The notes: generated by a model not told the origin, from the letters alone. 64,000 nucleotides of DNA from Roseomonas sp. GC11 (GCF_024437745.1 NZ_JANFNY010000005.1:1771-65770); one strand, 5' to 3'. Positions 9,201 to 18,401 are shown, numbered from the stretch's first letter. Program-made: numbers and translations.

Positions 9201-11297
9201 TCAGGCCGCCTTCGCCGCATCGGCCTTCAGCGTGGCGAAGCCCGCCCCGGCGGCGGCCAGCTTCGCCAGCAGCGGGGCGGGCATCAGGCTCGCCTCGCCG
9301 GTGGTGGCGGCGTAATGCGCCAGCCGCTCCGCCACATGGGCGAGGCCCACGGCATCGGCATGGTGCATCGGCCCGCCGCGCCAGGCCGGCCAGTTGTAGC
9401 CATAGAGCCAGACGACATCGATATCGCCCGGCCGCGCGGCGATGCCCTCCTCCAGGATGCGCGCGCCCTCGTTGATCATCGGGTAGACGAGGCGCTCCAG
9501 GATTTCCTCCTGGCCGATGGCGCGGCGCGTGATGCCGAGCTTCTCCGAGATGCCCTCGATCAGCGCCAGGGCCTCGGGGTCCTCGACGCCGGCGCGCGCG
9601 CCCTCGGGATAGGCGTAGTAGCCCTTGCCCGTCTTCTGCCCGAGGCGCCCGGCCTCGCACAGCGCATCAGCCACCGGGGCGACCTGCCCCGTCGCCTTGC
9701 GCACGCGCCAGCCGATATCCAGCCCCGCGAGGTCGGACATGGCGCAGGGGCCCATGCGGAAACCGAAATCGGTCAGCGCCCGGTCGATCTGCGCCGGGGT
9801 CGCGCCTTCCTGGAGCAGGCGCTCCGCCTGAAGGGTGCGCTGGGCCAGCATGCGGTTGCCGACGAAGCCATGGCAGACGCCCACCACCACCGGCACCTTG
9901 CCGAGCCTGCGGCCGATCTCGGTGGCGGTGGCCAGAGCCTCGGGCGAGGTGGCGGCGGCGCGCACCACCTCCAGCAGCTTCATCACATTGGCCGGGCTGA
10001 AGAAATGCATGCCGAGCACATCGCCCGGCCGGCCGCTCGCCACCGCCATGGCGTTGATGTCGAGATAGGAGGTGTTGCTGGCCAGCACCGTGCCCGGCGC
10101 CGTCACCCGCCCCAGCGTCGCGAAGATGTCTTTCTTGAGCTCGAGTTCCTCGAAGACGGCCTCGACGACGAGATCCACCCCCGCCGCGCTTTCCAGCCCC
10201 ACCGCGCCCTCGATCAGCGCCAGCCGGGCATCGCGCGCCTCGGGCGAGAGGCTGCCGCGCCTGACGGAGAAGCCATAGGTGTCGGCCACGCGCTGCTGCG
10301 CGCGCTCCAGCGCCGCCGCATCCGTCTCGATCAGGCGGACGGGAATGCCGGCATTGGCGAAGCTCATGGCGATGCCGGTGCCCATGGTGCCGCCGCCCAG
10401 CACCGCGGCGCGGGCCACGGCGCGCGGCTTCACATCGCGCGGCAGGCCCGGGATGCGCGCCGCCTCGCGCTCGGCGAAGAAGACATGGCGCAGCGCCTTG
10501 CTGCGCGGATCATCGCGCAGGGCGACGAAGAATTCGCGCTCCTTCGCCAGCCCCTCGGCCAGCGGCAGGTCGAAGGCATTGCGCACGGACTGGATGATGG
10601 CCGCCACCTGCGGCTCCTCCTTCGCGCGCTTCGCCAGGGCGGCGGCGGCCGCCTCGAAGGCCTCGCGCGCGCCGGGGGCGGTCAGCCGCTCCGTGCGGGC
10701 ATCCAGGCGCGGGGCGCGCGGCGCGTCAGCCAGCGCGGCGGCATGGGCCTTGGCGGCGGCCAGCAGGTCGCCCTCGGCCAGCGTATCGGCCAGGCCGGTT
10801 TCCACCGCCTTCGCCGCCGGCACCGGGTCGCCGGAGGCGATGATCGGCAGGGCGGCGGCGGCGCCGATCAGGCGCGGCGTGCGCTGCGTGCCGCCAGCGC
10901 CGGGCAGCAGGCCGAGCTTCACCTCCGGCAGGCCGAGCTTCGCCTTCGGCCCGACCACGCGGGCATCGCAGCCCAGCGCCAGCTCCAGCCCGCCGCCGAA
11001 GGCGACACCCTGGATGGCCGCCACCACCGGCTTCGGGCTGGCCTCCAGCGCCAGCACCACATCGCCCAGCGCGGGCGGGATGGGCGGCTTGCCGAATTCG
11101 GTGATGTCCGCCCCGGCGATGAAGGCATGGCCCGCGCCGCAGATCACCAGGGCGCGCACGGCGGGGTCGGCCGAGGCGCGGCGCAGCGCCTCCACCACCC
11201 CGGCCCGCACCGGCGCCGACAGGGCGTTGACCGGCGGGTTGTCGATGGTGGCGACGGCGATGCCGTCCTCGACGCGGTAGGACACGGCTTCGGCCAT
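9201..11297 (-). CDS. pimF: Bifunctional enoyl-CoA hydratase / 3-hydroxyacyl-CoA dehydrogenase
   Basis: A 698-residue fusion carrying out the two middle steps of beta-oxidation. Residues about 1-190 are a crotonase domain with GVAFGGGLELALGCD and the catalytic-glutamate strand GLPEVKLGLLPGAGGTQR. From about 295 comes the NAD-binding Rossmann domain (AVLGGGTMGTGIAMSFANAG), followed by the HFFSPANVMKLLEVV dehydrogenase signature and two C-terminal helical domains. It is the first gene of the operon and faces the IclR gene across a 156-bp divergent promoter region. Size and domain order match FadJ and PimF. Confidence 0.91.
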   Translation of the reverse strand: MAEAVSYRVEDGIAVATIDNPPVNALSAPVRAGVVEALRRASADPAVRALVICGAGHAFIAGADITEFGKPPIPPALGDVVLALEASPKPVVAAIQGVAFGGGLELALGCDARVVGPKAKLGLPEVKLGLLPGAGGTQRTPRLIGAAAALPIIASGDPVPAAKAVETGLADTLAEGDLLAAAKAHAAALADAPRAPRLDARTERLTAPGAREAFEAAAAALAKRAKEEPQVAAIIQSVRNAFDLPLAEGLAKEREFFVALRDDPRSKALRHVFFAEREAARIPGLPRDVKPRAVARAAVLGGGTMGTGIAMSFANAGIPVRLIETDAAALERAQQRVADTYGFSVRRGSLSPEARDARLALIEGAVGLESAAGVDLVVEAVFEELELKKDIFATLGRVTAPGTVLASNTSYLDINAMAVASGRPGDVLGMHFFSPANVMKLLEVVRAAATSPEALATATEIGRRLGKVPVVVGVCHGFVGNRMLAQRTLQAERLLQEGATPAQIDRALTDFGFRMGPCAMSDLAGLDIGWRVRKATGQVAPVADALCEAGRLGQKTGKGYYAYPEGARAGVEDPEALALIEGISEKLGITRRAIGQEEILERLVYPMINEGARILEEGIAARPGDIDVVWLYGYNWPAWRGGPMHHADAVGLAHVAERLAHYAATTGEASLMPAPLLAKLAAAGAGFATLKADAAKAA

Positions 11298-11337
11298 GAG
11301 CGCTTCCTTCCCTTTGTAACCGGCACGCGGTGGTTAT

Positions 11338-11364
11338 TTCCGCAATGCGGAATTGCGTTCCGCA
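11338..11364. promoter_or_regulatory. Candidate IclR operator with three alternating half-sites
   Basis: Three 7-bp half-sites alternate in orientation: TTCCGCA (11338-11344), TGCGGAA (11346-11352) and TTCCGCA (11358-11364). Neighbouring pairs form perfect palindromes with one-base and five-base spacers. The site lies in the divergent gap, 41 bp from the pimF start and 90 bp from the IclR start. IclR-family proteins bind short palindromes of this CGGAA/TTCCG type, so repression of pimF and autoregulation are likely but inferred. Confidence 0.65.
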
Positions 11365-11453
11365 TCTTTGTGCTATTGGGTCGCGCAATCCGGGGCGCGC
11401 GTCAAGCGGCCCCTCTCCGAGTCACCCGGCCCGAGCCACAGGACCGCCCGCCC

Positions 11454-12275
11454 ATGCCCCGCCGCCGCGCCACGCCAGAGTCATATGCCCCTGGGTCCGC
11501 CCCCCAGCAGGACCGCCACTTCGTCACCGCCCTGGCGCGCGGGCTGGAGGTGCTGGGCTGCTTCCGCCGGGGCGAGGCGCTGCTGGGCAACCAGGATATC
11601 GCCGCCCGCACCGGCCTGCCGAAATCCACCGTCTCCCGCCTCACCCACACGCTGACGGCGCTGGGCTACCTGCACTACGTGCCGGAGCTGGGGCGCTACC
11701 GGCTGGGCATGGCGGTGGTCTCGCTGGGCGGGGCGATGCTGGCGGGGCTGGATATCCGCCGCCTCGCCCGGCCGCTGCTCCAGGCCCTGGCCACCGAGAC
11801 GCGCAGCATCGTCGCCCTCGGCGGGCGGGACCGGATGCGGATGATCTACCTGGAACTGGCGCGCGGCGAATCCGCCGTGGCGGTGAATCTGGAGGCCGGC
11901 TCGCGCATCGCCCTGGCCACCACCGCCATGGGCCGCGCCTGGCTGGCCGCCTGCCCCCCGGCCGAGCGCGAGGCCGTGCTGCGCCAGGCCCCGCCCGAAG
12001 AGCAGCCCCGCCTGCGCGCCACCCTCGCCCGCGCGCTGGAGGAGCAGGCGGAATATGGCTGCTGCTGCTCCTTCGGCGACTGGCAGCAGGATGTGAACGC
12101 CATCGCCCTCGGCTTCCATCCCGGCGGGGGAATGCCGCCCATGGTGGTGAATTGCGGCGCGCCCTCCTTCCTGGTCAGCCCGGAATACCTGTTGCAGGAG
12201 GCCCGGCCCCGCCTCCAGGCCCTGGTGCGGCGGCTGGAGCACTGCATGGACCTCGCCGCCGCCCTGCCCGGCTGA
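11454..12275 (+). CDS. IclR-family transcriptional regulator of the pim operon
   Basis: A 273-residue regulator. The N-terminal winged helix is visible as LEVLGCFRRGEALLGNQDIA and TGLPKSTVSRLTHTLTALGY (about 29-75). The C-terminal effector domain has the usual GRAWLAACP segment and the late NAIALGFHPGGGMPPMVVNCG strand. The start MPRRRATPES is chosen because everything upstream is divergent promoter. It faces the beta-oxidation operon, so an acyl-CoA or dicarboxylate effector is plausible. Its stop overlaps the next gene as TGATG. Confidence 0.88.
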   Translation: MPRRRATPESYAPGSAPQQDRHFVTALARGLEVLGCFRRGEALLGNQDIAARTGLPKSTVSRLTHTLTALGYLHYVPELGRYRLGMAVVSLGGAMLAGLDIRRLARPLLQALATETRSIVALGGRDRMRMIYLELARGESAVAVNLEAGSRIALATTAMGRAWLAACPPAEREAVLRQAPPEEQPRLRATLARALEEQAEYGCCCSFGDWQQDVNAIALGFHPGGGMPPMVVNCGAPSFLVSPEYLLQEARPRLQALVRRLEHCMDLAAALPG

Positions 12276-12784
12276 TGGCCGCCTTCGCCCTGGTGCGGCA
12301 CGGCCCCATCGCCCTGCCGCCCGGCCATTGCTATGGCCGGCTGGAGGTGGCGCCGCTGCCCTGCCCGCCCCCGGCCCTGCCGCCCGCCCTGGCGGGGGCG
12401 CCCGTCTTCGCCAGCCCCGCGCGGCGCTGCCGCCCCCTGGCCGAGGCCCTCGCCGCCGGGCAGCCGGTGCGCTGGGATGCGCGCCTGCTGGAACTGGATT
12501 TCGGCGCCTGGGAGGGGCAGCCCTGGGACGCGGTGCCGCGCGCCGCGCTCGATGCCTGGGCCGCCGACCCGTGGGGCTTCGCCCCGCCCGGCGGCGAAAG
12601 TGCCGCCGCCCTGGTGGAGCGCATCCGTGCCTTCCGGGCGGATCTGCCGGAACGCGCCATCATCATCGCCCATGGCGGGCCGCTCAAGGTGCTGGCCGCA
12701 TTGCTGCGCGGGGAAGAGGTGGATCTCTTCGCGCCGACGCAGGAGTTAGGGAGTTTGGTTTTTATCGAAAATGTTCTTTTTTAA
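12275..12784 (+). CDS. Histidine phosphatase family protein
   Basis: A 169-residue phosphoglycerate-mutase-fold phosphatase. The phosphohistidine motif is LVRHG (about 6-10) and the second catalytic histidine is in IIAHGGPLKVLAAL near 130. ELDFGAWEGQPWD is the typical central motif. Small proteins of this kind include alpha-ribazole phosphatase (CobC), but no cobalamin genes are nearby, so the substrate is unknown. It is coupled to the IclR gene by a one-base overlap. Its last residues (ENVLF) and stop codon lie inside an AT-rich composite repeat, which has evidently replaced the original 3' end. Confidence 0.8.
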   Translation: MAAFALVRHGPIALPPGHCYGRLEVAPLPCPPPALPPALAGAPVFASPARRCRPLAEALAAGQPVRWDARLLELDFGAWEGQPWDAVPRAALDAWAADPWGFAPPGGESAAALVERIRAFRADLPERAIIIAHGGPLKVLAALLRGEEVDLFAPTQELGSLVFIENVLF

Positions 12785-12876
12785 AAAAAAGAACCAAAAA
12801 ACTTCTTTCAGTTTGGCGTCCCGCCATGACGGGAGACGGCGGCAGCCTGAAAAAAATTCTTCAGAAAAAGAAGGTT
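12773..12876. repeat. AT-rich composite palindromic element, copy 2 (two arms)
   Basis: Arm B is a hairpin at 12773-12794 (GTTCTTTTTT / AAAAAAGAAC) followed by CAAAAAACTT. The GC core CCCGCCATGACGGGAGAC follows, and a degenerate arm A (ATTCTTCAGAAAAAGAAG) ends the unit. The histidine phosphatase stop codon TAA (12782-12784) falls inside arm B. The element separates two convergent genes. Confidence 0.85.
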
Positions 12877-13338
12877 CTAAACCTCTAATTCTTCCAGCCT
12901 GGCTTTGAAGAACACTCGCTGAAACCCGTCCTCCTGCCGGCGCTCCGTCTCCTGGAAGCCGAAGCGGCGGTAGAGGGCGATGTTGCGGGTCATCGCCGCA
13001 TTGGTGAGCAGGCGCAGCTCGCCCAGGCCCCGGCGGCGCGCTTCGGCGAGAGCGAAGCGGATCAGGGCGCGGCCGAGGCCCTGGCCCTGCGCGGCGGGCG
13101 CCACGGCGATATTGTCGATCCACAGATGGTCCGGCGCCTCTTCCAGCACCAGCAGGGCGGCGGGGCCGCCGGTGGCGTCCTCCACCAGCCAGGCCTCGCC
13201 GGCGGCGATGCGGGCGGCGTAGTCATCCTCCATCGGCGCCGGGCGGCGGCCGATGAGGGGGACATAGGGGCCATAGGCGGCCTCCACCAGCGCGGCCAGG
13301 GCCGGGGCCTCGGCGGCGCGGGCGGGGCGGGGGGTCAT
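12877..13338 (-). CDS. GNAT-family N-acetyltransferase
   Basis: A 153-residue acetyltransferase whose acetyl-CoA binding motif A reads IDNIAVAPAAQGQGLGRALI (Q/RxxGxG/A pattern as GQGLG near 84-88), followed by ARRRGLGELRLLTNAAMTRNIALYRRFGF, the usual motif B. The substrate cannot be inferred. The start overlaps the tldD stop by four bases, making it the last gene of the ctaA-kinase-tldD operon. The gene ends just outside composite repeat copy 2. Confidence 0.85.
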   Translation of the reverse strand: MTPRPARAAEAPALAALVEAAYGPYVPLIGRRPAPMEDDYAARIAAGEAWLVEDATGGPAALLVLEEAPDHLWIDNIAVAPAAQGQGLGRALIRFALAEARRRGLGELRLLTNAAMTRNIALYRRFGFQETERRQEDGFQRVFFKARLEELEV

Positions 13339-14768
13339 ACGGCGGTGCCGCCGATGGTCAGGCCCGTCATCTTCAGCGTGGGCTGGCCGACGCCCACGGG
13401 CACGCCCTGCCCCTGCTTGCCGCAGGTGCCGATGCCGGGGTCCAGCGCCATGTCGTTGCCGATCATGCTGACGCGGGTCAGCGCCTCCGGCCCGTTGCCG
13501 ATCAGCATGGCGCCCTTCACCGGCGCGCCGATCTTCCCATCCTCGACCAGATAGGCCTCGGACATGGAGAAGACGAACTTGCCGCTGGTGATATCCACCT
13601 GCCCGCCGCCGAAATTCACGCCGTAGATGCCGCGCTTCACGCTGCGCAGGATCTCCTCCGGGTGGTGCTGGCCGCCGAGCATGACGGTGTTGGTCATGCG
13701 CGGCATGGGGGCATGGGCGTGGCTCTGGCGGCGGCCATTGCCGGTGGCGGGCACGCCCATCAGCCGGGCATTCTGCCGGTCCTGCAGGAAGCCCACCAGG
13801 ATGCCGTCCTCGATCAGCGTGGTGCGGCCGGAGGGGGTGCCCTCGTCATCCACCGTCAGGCTGCCGCGGCGGTCGGGGAGGGTGCCGTCATCCACCACCG
13901 TCACCCCCGGCGCGGCGATGCGGGTGCCGAGCAGCCCGGCGAAGGCGGAGGTCTTCTTGCGGTTGAAATCCCCCTCCAGCCCGTGGCCGATGGCCTCGTG
14001 CAGCAGGATGCCGGGCCAGCCGGGGCCGAGCACCACCTCCATCTCCCCCGCCGGGGCGGGGATGGCGTCGAGGTTGAGCAGCGCCTGGCGCAGCGCCTCC
14101 TCCACCGCCGCCTTCCAGCATTCCGGGCTGGTGACGCGCTCATAGCCGTGGCGGCCGCCGAGGCCGTGGCTGCCGCTCTCCCGCCGCCCGCCCTGCTCCA
14201 CCACGAGGGTGACGTTGAGCCGCACCAGCGGGCGGAGATCGGCCACCTTGCCGCCATCGGCGCGCAGGATCTGCACCGCCTGCCAGGTGCCGGAGAGGCT
14301 GGCCATCACCTGCGTCACGCGGGGGTCGCGGGCGCGGGCATAGGCGTCGATCTCCGCCAGCAGCGCGGTCTTGGCCGGGAAGTCGAGGGCGGGCAGCGGG
14401 TTGGCGGGGTCGTAGAGGCGGGCGTTGGTGGCGCGCGGCGCGGCGGCGAGGCCGGTGCCGCCGGAATGGCCGGCGGCCACGGCGCGCACCGTGGCGGCGG
14501 CGCGGGCCAGGGCGGCCTCGCTGATCTCGCCGCCATGGGCATAGCCGGCGGCCTCACCGGCGACGGCGCGCAGGCCGAAGCCGCGGCTGGTGTCGAAGCT
14601 GGCGCTGCGGATGCGGCCGTCATCGAGGCTGATGGCCTCGCTCTCGGCATATTCCAGGAACAGCTCGCCATCCTCGGCGCCGGCCAGGGCGCCGCGCAGC
14701 AGGCGGGCCGCCGCCGCCTCGCCGAGGTCGCGGTAGAACAGGCGGTCGGTGGTCTCGATGGCGCTCAT
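13335..14768 (-). CDS. tldD: Metalloprotease TldD
   Basis: TldD is the catalytic, zinc-binding half of the TldD/TldE protease that degrades unfolded peptides and matures some modified peptides and antitoxins. The 477-residue protein has the signature HEAIGH at 257-262 within a GPGWPGILLHEAIGHGLEGD segment, then the C-terminal TCGKQGQGVPVG motif near 453. Its usual partner TldE (PmbA) is not in this window. It overlaps the histidine kinase gene and the acetyltransferase gene by four bases each, so all are probably one transcript. Confidence 0.92.
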   Translation of the reverse strand: MSAIETTDRLFYRDLGEAAAARLLRGALAGAEDGELFLEYAESEAISLDDGRIRSASFDTSRGFGLRAVAGEAAGYAHGGEISEAALARAAATVRAVAAGHSGGTGLAAAPRATNARLYDPANPLPALDFPAKTALLAEIDAYARARDPRVTQVMASLSGTWQAVQILRADGGKVADLRPLVRLNVTLVVEQGGRRESGSHGLGGRHGYERVTSPECWKAAVEEALRQALLNLDAIPAPAGEMEVVLGPGWPGILLHEAIGHGLEGDFNRKKTSAFAGLLGTRIAAPGVTVVDDGTLPDRRGSLTVDDEGTPSGRTTLIEDGILVGFLQDRQNARLMGVPATGNGRRQSHAHAPMPRMTNTVMLGGQHHPEEILRSVKRGIYGVNFGGGQVDITSGKFVFSMSEAYLVEDGKIGAPVKGAMLIGNGPEALTRVSMIGNDMALDPGIGTCGKQGQGVPVGVGQPTLKMTGLTIGGTAV

Positions 14769-17023
14769 GCCGTCTGCTCCTGGAGGTGCGGCGGGGAGTG
14801 CGGCGGGCCGGGCAGGCGCAGCCGCGCGGTGGTGCCCTCGCCCGGGCGGCTTTCCAGCGTCAGCAGCGCCCCCATGGACTGCGCCAGGGCGCGCGCCAGG
14901 TAGAGGCCGAGGCCGGAGCCGCTGTAGCGGCGGGCATGGGTAGTCTCCAGCTGGACGAAGGGCTCGAAGGCCCGTTCCAGCTGCTCCGGCGCGATGCCGA
15001 TGCCGGTATCCCGGACATGGATCTCCACCCCCCCTTCCGGCAAGGGCGTGGCGCCGAGGCGGATGCTGCCGCCGGCGGGGGTGAACTTCACCGCGTTGGA
15101 CAGCAGGTTGATCAGCACCTGGCGCAGCCGCCGCTCCTCCGCCATGGCGCGCGGCAGGGGGTTGGCCGGCAGGTCGAGCTGGAGGGAGAGGCGCGCCGCC
15201 TCCGCCCCCTGGCGCAGCAGGCGGGCGACGCCCTCCAGCACGCTCGGCAGGTAGAGCGGGCGGGTCTCCACCGGGGCGGCGCCGGTGCCGGTGCGCGCCA
15301 CCTCCAGGATCTCGTCGATCAGCGAGAGCAGGTGGCGGCCGGCCTCCAGGATGGCGGTGGCGAATTCGGCCACATGCGGCGGGCCGGGCTCGGCCGCCAG
15401 CGCCTCGGAGAAGCCGATCACCGCGTTCAGCGGCGTGCGCAGCTCATGGCTCATGGTGGCGAGGAAGCGGCTCTTGGCGGCATCCGCCTCCTCGGCGGCG
15501 GCGCGGGCGCGCTCGGTTTCGGCGCGCACGCGCTGCGCCTCGGTGACATCGGCATAGACCCGCACATAGCCGCCATCCGGTGTCGGGTCGGTGAAGACCT
15601 CGACGGCGGTGCCATCGGGGCGCAGGCGCAGGTAATGGTCGGTGAGGCGGCGGGTCCGGTCACCGCCGGCCGCGTAGAAGGCCCGCGCCTCCTCCCCCTC
15701 GCCGAACTCGCCGCGCTCCAGCTGGCAGCGGCGCAGCCGTTCGATCGGCGTGCCGGGGGCCATCTCCTCGGGGGTGAGGCCGGTCAGCCGCGCCGCCAGG
15801 GCATTGGCCAGCACCACGCGGTGCTCGCTGTCGAAGAGGCAGACGCCATGGCGCATCGAATCGACCATGGCCTGGAGCAGCGCGGCGCGCTGCTGCGCCG
15901 CCTGCTCGGCCCGGTGCAGGGCGGTGATGTCGCTGATCACCGCGACATGGCCGCCATCGGGCAGCGGCGCGGTGTGGTTGCTGAGCGCCCGGCCATCCCG
16001 CCGCACCCGCCGCGTGCCGCCGCTGCCGAAATCGAGCTGGCGGCGGTAGACGGCATCGACCGGCTGCGCCTCGGCGAAGGCCTGGGAGCGGGCCACGCGG
16101 TGGACGAGGTCGCGCAGATGGTCGCCGGGCCGGGCCTCGGCCTCGGGGATCAGCCGCCGGTGCGCCGCGTTCACCAGCCGCACCCGCTGCGCCGCGTCAT
16201 AGACGCAGACGCCATGCGGCAGCGCCGCCAGCACGCCATCCAGCAGGGCGGCGCGGTGCTTCGCCTCGTTCTCGGCGGCGCGCAGCGGCGTCACATCCTC
16301 AAGCGAGACGAGGAAGCCGCCCTCGGCCAGCGGCAGGCTGACGGAGCGGATGGCCCGCCCGTCGGGGCGCTGGCGGATGCTCTCATGCCGCTGGCGGCGG
16401 TCCATGCCAAGCCGCGCCGCGAAGAGCGCGAGGTCGCGCTCCGTCATCGGCTGGTGCTGCTGGATCAGCGCCGCCACCTCGGCGAAGGGCAGGCCGGGGC
16501 GCAGCGTGCCGGGCGGCAATTCCAGGATGCGCTCATAGGGCGCGTTGAACAGCGCCAGCCGGTGCTCCGCGTCATAGACGCCGAAGCCCACCGGCAGCAT
16601 GCGCATCACCGCGTCCATCCGGCGCAGCTGGCCGAGCGCCTCCTGCTCGGCGCGGCGCTGCGCGGTGAGGTCGGTGGCAAGCCCCACCCAGCCGCCGCCC
16701 GGCAGCGGGCTGGAGGCCAGTTCGAACCACCGCCCGTCGCGGTGGCGGGTGAGGCGGCGCGTGGGCCGGGCGCGGTCCACCGCCAGGGCGGCGTGCGCCA
16801 GCTCCTCCGGGTCGCCCGGGCCATAGACGCCGCAGAAGGCCTGCAGCCGCAGGATCTCGGCCACGCCACGCCCGGCCAGGGCGCTGTCATCGGGCAGGCC
16901 GATCAGCGCCAGGGCGGGCGCATTGGCCAGCACCAGCAGGCCCTGGCCATCGACCACGAGAACCCCCGAGGGCAGGGCCCTCAGGCTCTCCAGCCAGAGA
17001 TCCTGCGGCGCGGCCTCGCTCAC
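14765..17023 (-). CDS. Multi-PAS sensor histidine kinase, cytosolic
   Basis: A 752-residue kinase without signal peptide or membrane segments. Four consecutive PAS-7-type domains occupy roughly 10-125, 135-255, 262-375 and 385-500, each with the repeated pattern LPxGVxVxDxxxRxxxxNA. A short coiled coil leads to the HisKA box FLATMSHELRTPLNAVIGF (phospho-accepting His near 530) and an HATPase domain with N box NLLSNAVKFT, G1 DTGIGI and G2 GSGLGL. No response regulator is encoded nearby, so it is an orphan. It overlaps ctaA upstream and tldD downstream by four bases; a link to heme or redox sensing is only suggested by this. Confidence 0.88.
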   Translation of the reverse strand: MSEAAPQDLWLESLRALPSGVLVVDGQGLLVLANAPALALIGLPDDSALAGRGVAEILRLQAFCGVYGPGDPEELAHAALAVDRARPTRRLTRHRDGRWFELASSPLPGGGWVGLATDLTAQRRAEQEALGQLRRMDAVMRMLPVGFGVYDAEHRLALFNAPYERILELPPGTLRPGLPFAEVAALIQQHQPMTERDLALFAARLGMDRRQRHESIRQRPDGRAIRSVSLPLAEGGFLVSLEDVTPLRAAENEAKHRAALLDGVLAALPHGVCVYDAAQRVRLVNAAHRRLIPEAEARPGDHLRDLVHRVARSQAFAEAQPVDAVYRRQLDFGSGGTRRVRRDGRALSNHTAPLPDGGHVAVISDITALHRAEQAAQQRAALLQAMVDSMRHGVCLFDSEHRVVLANALAARLTGLTPEEMAPGTPIERLRRCQLERGEFGEGEEARAFYAAGGDRTRRLTDHYLRLRPDGTAVEVFTDPTPDGGYVRVYADVTEAQRVRAETERARAAAEEADAAKSRFLATMSHELRTPLNAVIGFSEALAAEPGPPHVAEFATAILEAGRHLLSLIDEILEVARTGTGAAPVETRPLYLPSVLEGVARLLRQGAEAARLSLQLDLPANPLPRAMAEERRLRQVLINLLSNAVKFTPAGGSIRLGATPLPEGGVEIHVRDTGIGIAPEQLERAFEPFVQLETTHARRYSGSGLGLYLARALAQSMGALLTLESRPGEGTTARLRLPGPPHSPPHLQEQTA

Positions 17024-18177
17024 CGGGGCGGCGCCTCCGCCGTGCGGGCCTGCCCGGCCGCCGGGGCAGCCGCCAGCGGGTTAGCCGACATCGGGGCAGC
17101 GGCCGGCATGGCGGCGGGCCCGCGCGGCGGGCGCAGCGCGTGCAGGGCGGCCAGCGCCGCCGTCAGCACCGCCACCGCCAGCGCCTGGTGCAGCGTGCCG
17201 AGCCAGACCGGCACCACCATCAGCAGCGTGGCGACGCCCAGCGCGTATTGCAGCGCCACCACCCCGCCCAGCGCCAGCACGGCGCCGCGCGCGAAGCCCG
17301 GCGGCAGCGCCCGCGCGCCCCAGGCGGCGGCGGCCAGCGCGGCCAGCCCCGCCAGCGTCGCCAGCAGGCGGTGGTTGAACTGCACGGCCGCGATATTGGC
17401 GGTGAAATTGTGCCAGAAGGGCGAGAGCTGGGCATAGCCGGGCGGCACCCATTCCCCGTCCATCAGCGGGAAGGTGTTGTAGGTGAAGCCGGCCCGCAGC
17501 CCGGCGACGAAGCCGCCCGCCAGCATGGCCAGCACCACCAGCCCGGCGGTGACATGCACCAGCCGGCGCAGCCCGGCCGGCTGGCGCGGCCCGCTGCGCT
17601 CCGGCCGCCAGAGGGTGAGCGCCGTCCACAGCACCAGGCCGTAGAGCGCCAGCGCCAGCCCCAGATGCAGCACCAGCCGGTAGGGGGAGACGGCCGTGCG
17701 GTCCGCCTCGAAGCCCGAGGCGACCATGAACCAGCCGACGCCGCCCTGCGCCCCGCCCAGCAGGAACAGCACGAAAAGCCGCCGCCCCAGCCCGGCGGGC
17801 AGCCGCCCGCGCCACCAGAACCACAGCAGCGGCAGCAGCACCGCCAGCCCGATCAGCCGGCCCCAGAGCCGGTGCGCCCATTCCAGCCAGAAGATCTGCT
17901 TGAAGCCCTCAATCCCGAAGCCGGCATTGACCAGCGCGTATTGCGGGATGGTGCGGTAGAGGTCGTAGAGCCGCTGCCACTCCGCCTCCGACAGCGGCGG
18001 CAGCGTACCCGAGAGCGGCGCCCATTCCATGATGGACAGGCCCGAGCCTGTCAGCCGCGTGGCGCCGCCGAGGGCGACCATCACCCAGATCATCGCGGCC
18101 ACGCCGAACAGCCAGAGCGCCACGGCACGCCGGTTGGCGGCGGGGGAAACAGCAGGGGGAGAAGGATCGAAGGGCAT
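17020..18177 (-). CDS. ctaA: Heme A synthase (Cox15/CtaA)
   Basis: This membrane enzyme oxidises heme O to heme A for aa3-type cytochrome oxidase. The 385-residue protein has about eight hydrophobic helices and conserved histidines in WLEWAHRLWGR, RLVLHLGLALA, VQFNHRLLAT and LGTLHQALAV, the heme ligands and substrate site of the alphaproteobacterial (type 2) family. LTGSGLSIMEWAPLSGTLPP after helix 1 is diagnostic. An alanine/proline-rich C-terminal tail of about 35 residues is extra. First gene of the operon that continues with the histidine kinase. Confidence 0.93.
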   Translation of the reverse strand: MPFDPSPPAVSPAANRRAVALWLFGVAAMIWVMVALGGATRLTGSGLSIMEWAPLSGTLPPLSEAEWQRLYDLYRTIPQYALVNAGFGIEGFKQIFWLEWAHRLWGRLIGLAVLLPLLWFWWRGRLPAGLGRRLFVLFLLGGAQGGVGWFMVASGFEADRTAVSPYRLVLHLGLALALYGLVLWTALTLWRPERSGPRQPAGLRRLVHVTAGLVVLAMLAGGFVAGLRAGFTYNTFPLMDGEWVPPGYAQLSPFWHNFTANIAAVQFNHRLLATLAGLAALAAAAWGARALPPGFARGAVLALGGVVALQYALGVATLLMVVPVWLGTLHQALAVAVLTAALAALHALRPPRGPAAMPAAAPMSANPLAAAPAAGQARTAEAPPR

Positions 18178-18401
18178 CGCCTGTCACACTAGCACAAGGT
18201 TCCGGGCAGAGGTGGCGCCATCCGCCCCATGGTCAACGCGGGCTGGGGGCGCGTCCGCGGAATGTGTCCGCCCGCCGCCCGGCACGGGGCCACGCAACCC
18301 AGGCCCGCCGCGCCAAGCCTTGCCGCCCCGCCCGCCGCCTGCTACCCCGCCGGGCCATGCCGGAACATCCGCGCCCCGCCGCAGCCGCCGAGAACCCCGG
18401 C

